Positions 55,801 to 63,500 of a stretch of DNA of 64,000 nt are shown here, one piece after another. Each line of letters opens with the position of its first letter. Position 1 is the stretch's first letter. Below the pieces are notes generated by a model. That model saw only the letters and a list, made by a program, of their open reading frames with translations, did not search any database and was not told where the DNA came from. The DNA is taken from NCBI RefSeq assembly GCF_029392095.1, contig NZ_CP113930.1:682001-746000 (forward strand), in the 5' to 3' direction. Origin of the DNA: Lactobacillus sp. ESL0700. Its GTDB lineage: Bacteria; Bacillota; Bacilli; Lactobacillales; Lactobacillaceae. The translations under genes and the position numbers were made by a program.

Positions 55801-58800
55801 AGAAAGACAGTAGTGCAGCAGCCAGCGCAAGTACTTCAGATAGTGAAAGCAGCAGCAAGTCAACGTCTATCAGTGCTAGTGCAAGCACATCGACAAGTCA
55901 AAAGGATAGCAAGTCATTAGCAGATAGTGCGAGTCAAAGTTACAGCCAAAGTGGCTCAACAAGTACAAGTGATAGTAAATCAACTGCCGATAGTGCAAGT
56001 ACTTCAGCCAGTGAAAGTAATTCACAAGTTGCGAGTCAAAGCAAGAGTTTCAGTGATTCAGTAAGTACTAGTGATTACATTGCAAGTACGAGTCGTTCAA
56101 CGAGTGAAAGTAATAGTAAATCCCAGGCAGATAGTGCCAGCGAGAGTTACAGCAACTCAGTTAACAACAGCTCATATGCAGCAAGCTTGAGTACTTCAAC
56201 AAGTGCTAGTCAAAGTAAGTCAGAAGCTGACAGTGCTAGTCAAAGCTTCAGTACTTCAATTAGCGATAGCAATGCTTTGGCAAGCCAAAGCGCTTCAACT
56301 AGTGCTGAAAATAGCAAATCTACTGCTGATAGTACAAGCGCAAGTGCCAGTGCAAGCACTTCAACAAGTCAAAGCGACAGTAAGTCAACAGTTGATAGTA
56401 CAAGTGCTTCAGATAGTACAAGTAACTCGCAAGTTGCAAGTCAAAGCAAGAGCTTCAGTGACTCAGTAAGTACTAGTGATTACATTGCAAGCACAAGTCG
56501 TTCGACAAGTGAAAGTAACAGTAAATCAAAGGCTGACAGCACTAGCGAAAGTTACAGTGCATCAGTCAACAATAGTTCATACTCTGCAAGTTTGAATGCC
56601 TCAACAAGTGCAAGAGATAGTAAATCTGCAGCAGTCAGTGCTAGTGAAAGCTTTAGTCAAAGCACCTCAACAAGCCAGAAGGACAGTAAATCAACAGCCG
56701 ATAGTAATAGTCAAAGCTTCAGCACTTCAATCAGTGATAGCGATGCTTTGGCAAGTCAGAGTGCTTCAACAAGTACAAGTGACAGCAAGTCGACTGTGGA
56801 TAGTGCAAGTCAAAGTACATCAACGAGTGCAAGCGACAGTAAATCAACCGCTGATAGTGCAAGCACCTCAGCTAGTGAGAGTAATTCACAAGTTGCTAGT
56901 CAAAGCAAGAGCTTCAGCACTTCAGTAAGTGATAGTGATTACCTTGCAAGTACAAGTCGTTCAACGAGTGCCAGTGAAAGCAAGTCAGAAGCTGATAGTA
57001 CAAGTGAAAGTTACAGCGCATCAGTCAACAACAGTTCCTACTCCGCAAGCTTGAGTACATCAGCAAGTGAGAAGGACAGTAAGTCAACTGCAGTAAGTGC
57101 CAGTGAAAGCTTTAGTACTTCAATCAGTGACAGCAATGTCTCAGCTAGCCAAAGTGCTTCAACGAGTACAAGCAATAGCAAATCAACTGCGGACAGCACA
57201 AGCACAAGTGACAGTGTAAGTACATCAACCAGTCAAAGTGATAGCAAGTCAGCAGCAGATAGTGCAAGTTCTTCAACTAGTGAAAGTAATTCATTGGCTG
57301 CAAGTCAAAGTAAGAGCTTCAGTACCTCAGTAAGTGATAGTGACTTTGCAGCAAGTACCAGTCGTTCAACGAGTGCCAGTCAAAGTAAGTCAGAAGCTGA
57401 CAGCACAAGCAACAGCTATAGTGCATCAGTCAACAACAGTTCCTACTCCGCAAGTTTGAGCGCATCAGCTAGTCAAAAAGATAGCCGATCAGCTGCTGAA
57501 AGCTCAAGTGAGAGCTATAGTAACTCGATAGCTGATAGTAGTAGCTTGGCAAGTCAGAGTGCTTCAACAAGTGCAAGCGACAGTAAGTCAACTGCCGACA
57601 GTACTAGTCAAAGCTTCAGTACTTCATTAAGTGATAGTAATTCAATAGCTAGTGACAGTAATTCATTGGTAGCTAGCCAAAGTAAGAGCTTCAGCACTTC
57701 AATTAGTGGTAGTGATTACTTAGCAAGTGTCAGTCGTTCAACTAGTGAAAGCAATAGTAAGTCACAAGCTGATAGCGAGAGTGCAAGTTACAGTACTTCA
57801 ATCAGCAATAGTGATTACTTGGCAAGCATCAGTCGCTCAACGAGTGAGAGCAACAGTAAGTCATTGGCTGACAGCACAAGCAACAGCTACAGTGCTTCAG
57901 TTAACAACAGTTCATACTCCGCAAGTTTGAGTACTTCAACTAGTCAAAAAGACAGTCAATCAGTAGCTGAAAGTTCAAGTGAAAGTTATAGTAACTCGTT
58001 AGCTGATAGTAGTAACTTGGCAAGTCAAAGTGCATCAACGAGTGCGAGCGACAGCAAGTCAACTGCAGAGAGCAACAGTAAGAGTTACAGTTCATCGTTA
58101 AGCGATAGTAATTCAGTAGTTACAAGCAACAGCCAAAGCTACAGTACTTCACTAAGTGACAGTGCTTCAGTATCAAATGATGTCAGCTTGAGCACAAGCA
58201 AGTCATTGAGCTTGAGCAACTCAATTGTTCTTAGTCAAAGTGAAAGCTACAGCTTATCGATCAGCAACAGCGACTATCTTGCAAGTATCAGTCGTTCAAC
58301 AAGTGAGAGCCGGAGTAAATCACAGGCTGACAGTGCCAGCGAAAGCTACAGCATTTCAGTCAACAACAGTTCATATGCAGCAAGTTTGAGTACATCAACT
58401 AGTCAAAGAAACAGCCAAGCTTCTGCAATTAGTCAAAGTGACAGTTACAGCAAGTCACTGAGCGACAGCAATTCTTCTGCAAGCTTAAGTACTGCAACTA
58501 GTCAAAGTGATAGTAGATCAACGGCTGACAGTTCTAGTCAGAGTTACAGTTCATCATTGAGTGACAGTAATTCAGTAGTTGCAAGTGCTAGTCAAAGTTA
58601 TAGCAAGTCAGTAAGTGATAGTGACTCAGAATTTACTAATTCAAGTTTGAGCACAAGCAGCTCACTTAGCCTGAGCAACTCGATTGTTCTTAGTCAAAGT
58701 GAGAGCTTCAGTGTATCAATCAGTACTAGCGACTACCTTGCAAGCATGAGTAGATCAACCAGTTACAGCTTGAGCAAGTCAATGGCTGATAGCACTAGTG

Positions 58801-60080
58801 AAAGCTACAGCAACTCAGTCAACAACAGTTCTTACTCCGCAAGCTTGAGCCTATCAACTAGTCAAAGAGATAGTCAATCTGCAGCAGCGAGTGCAAGCGA
58901 AAGCTACAGCAAGTCGATTAGCGAGAGTGATTCGGTAACTGTTAGTGAAAGTACAAGTACAAGCACGTCACTTAGCTTGAGTAACTCAATTGTTCTTAGC
59001 CAAAGTGAAAGCTTCAGTGTATCAATCAGTACTAGTGACTACCTTGCAAGCATGAGCAGATCAACTAGTGAAAGTCAAAGCAAGTCAATTGCTGACAGTA
59101 CTAGTGAAAGTTACAGCACTTCAATTAGTGACAGCAACAGCTCAGCTAGCGCAAGTATGAGTAAGAGCAACTCGATTGTAAGTAGTGCAAGTGAAAGCCT
59201 GAGTACCTCAATCAGTGACAGCAACAGTTCAGCCAGTGCAAGTACTTCAACAAGTGAAAGCGAAAGCACATCAGTTGTTGTAAGTACCAGTGAAAGTGAA
59301 AGTACCTCAATCAGCGACAGCAATAGTTCAGCCAGTGCAAGTCAAAGTGCTAGTGAGTCTACTTCAACTGTAGTCAGTGCCAGCGAGAGTACATCAATTA
59401 GCAAGAGTAAATCTTCTGCTGATGAATGGAACGGCAACTGGGACAACGGTGGAAATGGTGGCGGAGGCTACGTACCGACTTCCAATTCAACCTCTGCTTC
59501 GAACTCAGCATCTACCTCAACTTCGAATGCCACAGAAAATGCGGTAATCATGGAATTGCATCACAACGCTTATGTTTATGATGAGAATGGTAACCGGGTT
59601 GATGACCTAGTTATGACAATTCATACAAGTGTTAATACATATGGTGATCAACAATTAATCAATGGTAAGTACTACTACTACATTGGTGATAATCATTATG
59701 TAGTTGCCCGCAACTTCATTGGCTTTGAAAAGAAGCTGCGTCACAACGCTTATATCTATAACTCAAAGGGTAAGCGGATTGGCAAGAAGGTATTGAAGCG
59801 CGGTAAGAAGATGAAGGCTTATGAGACGATTTATGTCAATGGCCGGAAGTTCTACAGCACAAAGAATGGTAAATACATTGCAGCCGGTAACTTCAAGGGC
59901 AGTGAATTACGCCTGAAGCACAATGCCTACGTTTATAACAAAAAGGGTCATTTGATTAGTACTAAGATGCTAGGCAAGGGCCAAAAGATTAAGATTTATG
60001 GTACTAAGACAATTAAGGGCAAGAAGTACTACCACGCAAGTCATGGTCGTTACATCTTAGCCAAGAATTTCAAGAAATAG
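49815..60080 (+). CDS. Giant serine-rich repeat glycoprotein with C-terminal SLAP domain (SRRP1)
   Basis: 3,421 residues. The signal peptide (about 1-54) has a basic N-part, a glycine-rich core LLAAGTAGLGGILGGLL, and AHA cleavage near residue 54. It is glycine-rich like accessory Sec signals but lacks the KxYKxGKxW motif. Residues about 55-650 are Ser-rich and less regular; no folded ligand-binding domain is evident. About 660-3200 is dense SxS repeat (SASTSTSxSDSKS type), a likely GtfA/B substrate. WNGNWDNGGNGGGGY forms a hinge near 3205. Three SLAP-type repeats (HNAYVY/HNAYIY, each about 57 residues, rich in Lys and Tyr) fill about 3250-3421. No LPXTG. ATG 49815 follows AGGTG by six bases. 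Confidence 0.9.
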   Translation: MVNSDQNKNSKKELSEKAKIDKVRAIKRNLLAAGTAGLGGILGGLLNSPQVAHAATNVPKVKTTNYEHLLVNANSAVIPASQNAQKQAVQGNSTNTSEALSQKQTKTADEQVIYTNSQSAVGQNEAQSTVTKSQSTASSASTTASASTSATSKADQVKEQSQAEKGTPAAQSSNSKTSYEIISEASSVANDFNNTSANHSSLTSYVYNSKSKSLASNSADTSGSKSFASQTVRSKSLSESISASIADSQMLAGMNDDDNNLNSMIVDQDSNSTSLAIDNDSKLNSTVIKDSTDFQEEVESSKAASASLESDQAGSYNDSKSASLLSSYSVSVQGSKSQSFSDYKNSSFSDSGSQSTAISNEESNEASISNAASTAASMSQAASTEKSSSFESTSKWIIEGSKQAASASQKDSTALSNVISEMNSYSESLSSAKSVDMSYSISAASSAIDSMKSEAFDLSHSISHSNSLKDSDMASLSAASYGDSKSLSTSIVNSESDSKVTSANYASTVSRYSALSSSNSSMHAAVSNENSRSAASAGAHNSSSIKASLSNSQSKLTAISTSASTSLSASKNASSVADSALNSKEAEYNSVSQSASAYMSSESRSASYHSTSMNESATDETSRLHSSLLSQRQELSASKQRSLSDAASQADKAVHSAIESLLVDNSQMSQSSSQSIADSKSESFSNSISTSDYKASTSRSTSESNSKSLADSNSKSLEDSFASAIADSGNSNASTSLSTSKSQKDSQSKADSASESFSTSISNSNISASQSTSKSQSDSKSDADSTSESYSNSISASNSKVESQSQSFSTSISDSNASASASRSTSESNSKSLADSNSKSLEDSFASAIADSGNSNASTSLSTSKSQKDSQSKADSASESFSTSISNSNVSASTSTSASQHDSKSKADSNSQSYSTSISDSNSKIESQSQSFSLSVSTSDASASTSASTSKHDSESASNSNSASTSTSQHDSKSKADSQSESYSTSTSESNSKVKSQSESFSLSVSTSDASASTSASTSKHDSESASNSNSASTSTSQHDSKSKADSQSESYSTSTSESNSKVKSQSESFSLSVSTSDASASTSASTSKHDSESASNSNSASTSTSQHDSKSKADSQSESYSTSTSESNSKVKSQSESFSLSVSTSDASASTSASTSKHDSESASNSNSASTSTSQHDSKSKADSQSESYSTSTSESNSKVKSQSESFSLSVSTSDASASTSTSASQHDSKSKADSTSESYSTSISDSNSKAESQSQSYSTSINNSNISASTSTSASQHDSKSKADSTSESYSTSISDSNSKVVSESQSFSLMVSASGHDNASASNSNSASNSKAQSESQSFSDSVSTSDYLASQSRSTAASQSKSQADSASESYSNSVNNSSYSASLSTSASQRDSKSTADSASESYSRSLRDSDALASQSASTSSSNSKSEADSASESYSISVSDSNVSASQSTSKSQSDSNVSASQSTSTSQSDSKSTADSTSASKLISESNSKSLADSASQSYSISVSDSNSEVASQSKSFSTSVHDSDALASQSTSTSQKDSKSAADSNSQSFSKSLSDSNSAVNASNANGSSQSESFSTSVSQSDSLASGSRSTSESQSKSKADSTSESYSNSVNNSSYSASLSTSTSIRDSLSSANSASESYSQSLKDSNSTVVSASQSYSTSISDSNVSASTSTSNSQKDSSAAASASTSDSESSSKSTSISASASTSTSQKDSKSLADSASQSYSQSLKDSNSTVVSASQSFSTSISDSNVSASQSTSKSQSDSNDSASASTSNSESSSKSTSISASASTSTSQKDSKSVADSNSQSFSKSLSDSNSEVASQSKSFSTSISDSNVSASQSASTSTSNSKSAADSNSQSFSKSLSDSNSAVDASNASGASQSESFSTSVSQSDSLASGSRSTSESQSKSQADSASESYSNSVNNSSYSASLSTSTSIKDSQSAAESASESYSQSLKDSNSTVVSASQSFSTSISDSNVSASTSTSNSQKDSSAAASASTSDSESSSKSTSISASASTSTSQKDSKSLADSASQSYSQSGSTSTSDSKSTADSASTSASESNSQVASQSKSFSDSVSTSDYIASTSRSTSESNSKSQADSASESYSNSVNNSSYAASLSTSTSASQSKSEADSASQSFSTSISDSNALASQSASTSAENSKSTADSTSASASASTSTSQSDSKSTVDSTSASDSTSNSQVASQSKSFSDSVSTSDYIASTSRSTSESNSKSKADSTSESYSASVNNSSYSASLNASTSARDSKSAAVSASESFSQSTSTSQKDSKSTADSNSQSFSTSISDSDALASQSASTSTSDSKSTVDSASQSTSTSASDSKSTADSASTSASESNSQVASQSKSFSTSVSDSDYLASTSRSTSASESKSEADSTSESYSASVNNSSYSASLSTSASEKDSKSTAVSASESFSTSISDSNVSASQSASTSTSNSKSTADSTSTSDSVSTSTSQSDSKSAADSASSSTSESNSLAASQSKSFSTSVSDSDFAASTSRSTSASQSKSEADSTSNSYSASVNNSSYSASLSASASQKDSRSAAESSSESYSNSIADSSSLASQSASTSASDSKSTADSTSQSFSTSLSDSNSIASDSNSLVASQSKSFSTSISGSDYLASVSRSTSESNSKSQADSESASYSTSISNSDYLASISRSTSESNSKSLADSTSNSYSASVNNSSYSASLSTSTSQKDSQSVAESSSESYSNSLADSSNLASQSASTSASDSKSTAESNSKSYSSSLSDSNSVVTSNSQSYSTSLSDSASVSNDVSLSTSKSLSLSNSIVLSQSESYSLSISNSDYLASISRSTSESRSKSQADSASESYSISVNNSSYAASLSTSTSQRNSQASAISQSDSYSKSLSDSNSSASLSTATSQSDSRSTADSSSQSYSSSLSDSNSVVASASQSYSKSVSDSDSEFTNSSLSTSSSLSLSNSIVLSQSESFSVSISTSDYLASMSRSTSYSLSKSMADSTSESYSNSVNNSSYSASLSLSTSQRDSQSAAASASESYSKSISESDSVTVSESTSTSTSLSLSNSIVLSQSESFSVSISTSDYLASMSRSTSESQSKSIADSTSESYSTSISDSNSSASASMSKSNSIVSSASESLSTSISDSNSSASASTSTSESESTSVVVSTSESESTSISDSNSSASASQSASESTSTVVSASESTSISKSKSSADEWNGNWDNGGNGGGGYVPTSNSTSASNSASTSTSNATENAVIMELHHNAYVYDENGNRVDDLVMTIHTSVNTYGDQQLINGKYYYYIGDNHYVVARNFIGFEKKLRHNAYIYNSKGKRIGKKVLKRGKKMKAYETIYVNGRKFYSTKNGKYIAAGNFKGSELRLKHNAYVYNKKGHLISTKMLGKGQKIKIYGTKTIKGKKYYHASHGRYILAKNFKK
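50301..51742 (+). repeat. Near-identical tract shared with SRRP2 (copy in SRRP1)
   Basis: About 1.44 kb that matches 61039-62480 at a constant offset of 10,738 bases. It differs only at 50688 (C versus T) and in a short patch near 51158-51190. Sequence on both sides, including the signal peptide, is clearly more diverged. Confidence 0.85.
52606..53479 (+). repeat. 207-base tandem repeat, four identical copies plus a partial one
   Basis: Four consecutive 207-base units, base for base identical as far as I can compare, starting near 52610, 52817, 53024 and 53231, with the start of a fifth from 53438. Each encodes 69 residues including KHDSESASNSNSAS and QHDSKSKADSQSES. The rest of the serine-rich region is only loosely repetitive. 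Confidence 0.9.
59550..60077 (+). repeat. Three SLAP-type cell wall-binding repeats
   Basis: Three units begin LHHNAYVYDENG, LRHNAYIYNSKG and LKHNAYVYNKKG, each ending in a YxxAxNFxG or similar phrase. This is the S-layer protein C-terminal domain (SLAP, PF03217) as known from Lactobacillus acidophilus and relatives. It binds the wall non-covalently through teichoic acids or other wall polymers. Confidence 0.85.
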
Positions 60081-60116
60081 TATCTAGGATGAATTAAACT
60101 AAGAATTTATAAAACA

Positions 60117-60156
60117 GAAAATCCGTTAGAACAAAAGTTCTAACGGATTTTTCTAT
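60117..60156 (+). terminator. Terminator of SRRP1
   Basis: AAAATCCGTTAGAAC pairs with GTTCTAACGGATTTTT around a four-base loop. Confidence 0.9.
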
Positions 60157-60379
60157 TTCTATTTAAAGAGTTATAACAAATAAAAATTTAAGAAAATTTA
60201 ATCTTTTTTGGTAGTAATTACAAAATATTCTGATTTATTAATATACACACCTGTTATTTAATTTACATATTTAAATTTACCTTTGTATTTATATTTGCAA
60301 GTAGCAATTACGTTAAATATTAAAGTGGCTATGCATTATTTTGTTATGGTTAAATGTCTTTAATATACAATGATTGCCA

Positions 60380-60407
60380 TTGAATTCACATGAATAACCA
60401 TTATAAT
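60380..60407 (+). promoter_or_regulatory. Promoter of serine-rich repeat protein 2
   Basis: TTGAAT (60380-60385) and TATAAT (60402-60407), 16 bases apart, in the same context as the SRRP1 promoter while flanking sequence has drifted. Confidence 0.55.
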
Positions 60408-60570
60408 AGTTATAGTAATATTGTTAACTATACGTTTAGATATAAAAAGTTATTATTGTAGATGGCAAATGATGTAAACAGCTTTCTTAAGTCTGATTAG
60501 AGTTAATGGAATTAGCGCTAAGTGATTGTCATGAAAATAAAGTTAGCTATTATTGGATTGGGTGTATAGA

Positions 60571-63500
60571 ATGGTAAATTCAGATCAGAATAAAAATTTA
60601 AAGAAAGAACTAAACGAAAAAGCAAAATTAGATAAAATTCGCGCGATTGAGCGTGATATATTGGCAGCTAGTACTGCTGGACTTGGCGGCATTCTAGGTG
60701 GCTTGCTAAATTCGCCACAAGTAGCCCATGCGGCAACTAATGTACCTAAAGCTAAAACAACTAATTATGAACACTTATTGGTTAATGCCAATTCAGCTGT
60801 AATTCCAGCTTCACAGAATGCGCAAAAGCAGACTGTCCAGGGCAATTCGACTAATACGTCTGAAGCACTCAGTCAAAAGCAGACTAAGACTGCAGATGAG
60901 CAGGTTGTTTATACTAACTCGCAGTCAGCTGTTGATCAAAATGAAGCACAAAGTACAGCGATTAAGTCACAGTCAACTAGTGCTTCAGCTTCGACAAGTG
61001 CAACCGGCAAGGCAGATCAAGTTAAAGAACAATCACAGGCTGAAAAAGGGACGCCAGCAGCTCAAAGCTCAAATTCAAAAACTAGTTATGAAATTATTTC
61101 AGAAGCTAGTTCAGTAGCCAATGATTTTAATAATACTAGTGCCAATCACTCTTCGTTAACTTCTTATGTATATAATTCAAAGTCCAAGAGTTTAGCTAGT
61201 AATAGTGCTGATACATCAGGGTCAAAGAGTTTTGCATCGCAAACTGTAAGATCCAAGTCATTGTCAGAGTCAATTTCTGCCAGTATAGCTGACAGTCAGA
61301 TGCTTGCAGGAATGAATGATGATGATAATAATCTTAACAGTATGATTGTCGATCAGGATTCAAATAGTACTTCGCTGGCGATCGACAATGATTCCAAACT
61401 AAATTCAACTGTTATTAAAGATAGTACTGATTTTCAAGAAGAGGTGGAGAGCAGTAAAGCAGCTTCAGCTAGTCTGGAGAGTGATCAAGCAGGAAGCTAC
61501 AATGATAGTAAGAGTGCCAGTCTGCTGTCTTCATATAGTGTTAGTGTGCAAGGGAGTAAGAGTCAAAGCTTTTCAGATTATAAGAACAGCAGCTTTTCCG
61601 ATTCAGGTTCACAAAGTACTGCAATTAGTAATGAAGAAAGTAATGAAGCTTCGATATCAAATGCAGCCAGTACAGCTGCTTCAATGAGTCAAGCTGCTAG
61701 TACGGAAAAAAGTTCAAGTTTTGAGTCAACAAGTAAATGGATAATTGAAGGAAGTAAGCAAGCAGCTTCAGCGAGTCAGAAAGACAGCACGGCACTTTCG
61801 AATGTTATTTCCGAAATGAATTCATATTCAGAATCTTTGTCGAGTGCCAAATCAGTGGATATGAGCTACTCAATTTCAGCTGCAAGTTCGGCAATTGATA
61901 GTATGAGGCCCGAGGCTTTCAAGTTGAGTCATTCAATCAGTCATAGTAATTCACTGAAGGACTCAGATATGGCAAGTTTGAGTGCAGCTTCGTATGGTGA
62001 TTCTAAGAGTTTGTCAACGAGTATTGTTAATAGTGAAAGTGACTCAAAAGTAACAAGTGCTAACTATGCTTCAACAGTTTCACGCTATTCTGCTTTGAGT
62101 AGTAGCAACTCGTCAATGCATGCGGCAGTATCAAATGAGAATTCTAGATCTGCGGCAAGTGCAGGAGCACATAATTCATCATCAATTAAGGCAAGTTTGT
62201 CAAATTCGCAAAGCAAACTGACAGCAATTTCTACCTCTGCTTCAACAAGTTTGTCGGCAAGTAAAAATGCTTCTTCAGTAGCAGATTCAGCATTGAATTC
62301 GAAAGAAGCTGAATATAATTCAGTTTCACAATCAGCATCAGCTTACATGTCTTCAGAAAGTAGATCAGCTAGTTATCACAGTACTAGTATGAATGAAAGT
62401 GCAACTGATGAAACTAGTCGTTTGCATTCATCATTGTTGTCACAAAGACAGGAGTTATCAGCAAGTAAGCAGCGGTCATTATCAAACGCTGGTAGCTTAT
62501 CAGATGCAGCAACACATTCTGAAATTGATAGTTTACTAGTTGATAACTCACAAATGAGTCAAAGCAGCAGCCAATCAATCGTTGACAGTCAAAGCAAGAG
62601 CTTCAGTACATCAATCAGTGACAGCAATGTTTCGGCAAGTACCAGTCGTTCGACTAGTGAGAGTAATAGTAAGTCATTAGCAGACAGCAATTCCAAGAGT
62701 TTAGAAGATTCGTTTGCCTCGGCAATAGCAGATTCAGGCAATTCGAATGCATCAACTAGTTTGAGTACATCGAAGAGTCAAAAAGATAGTCAGTCAAAGG
62801 CCGACAGTGCTAGTGAGAGTTTCAGTACGTCAATTAGCGATAGTAATGTCTCCGCAAGTAAGAGTACATCAAAGAGTCAAAGCGACAGCAAGTCCGATGC
62901 TGATAGTATTAGTGAAAGCTACAGCACTTCAACAAGTGAGAGCAACTCAAAAGTTGAGAGCCAAAGTAAGAGCTTTAGTGATTCAGTAAGCACGAGTGAT
63001 GCCTCAGCAAGTACCAGCACTTCGACCAGCCAACATGATAGTCAGTCAACATCTGTAAGTACCAGTGCTAGCACCTCCAAGAGTGAAAGTGATAGTAAGT
63101 CAGAGGCTGACAGTGCCAGTGAAAGCTACAGTACTTCAACAAGTGAGAGCAACTCAAAAGTTGAGAGTCAAAGTGAGAGCTTTAGTACTTCAATTAATGA
63201 TAGTAATATCTCAGCAAGTACTAGCACTTCAACTAGTCAGCATGATAGTAAGTCAGAGGCAGATAGTACTAGCGAAAGCTACAGCACTTCAACCAGTAAG
63301 AGTAAGTCTGTAGCAGATAGTGCCAGTGAAAGCTACAGTACATCAATCAGTGACAGTAATTCGAAAGTAGTCAGTGAGAGTCAAAGCTTTAGCTCGATGG
63401 TTAGTTCTTCAGGCAATGACAATTCTTCAGCAGATAGTAGCAATAGCACTAGCAACTCAAAGGCTCAGAGCCAAAGCGAAAGTTTTAGTACTTCGATTAG

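Larger units (their letters stand above)
60081..60570. other. Intergenic region between SRRP1 and SRRP2
   Basis: 490 bases with the SRRP1 terminator near its left end and the SRRP2 promoter and a leader of about 160 bases at its right. It is a diverged copy of the region before SRRP1. No other gene is seen. Confidence 0.6.

Noticed and set aside
52069..57930. Many 60-110 residue frames on the plus strand inside SRRP1, rich in Q, V and R
   Set aside because: They are frame-shifted readings of the Ser repeat codons, repeat at exactly 207-base steps where the DNA does, and lack ribosome sites.
59111..59323. Leu/Ser-rich frame on the minus strand within SRRP1
   Set aside because: An antisense reading of AGT/TCA serine codons, with no start signal or independent support.
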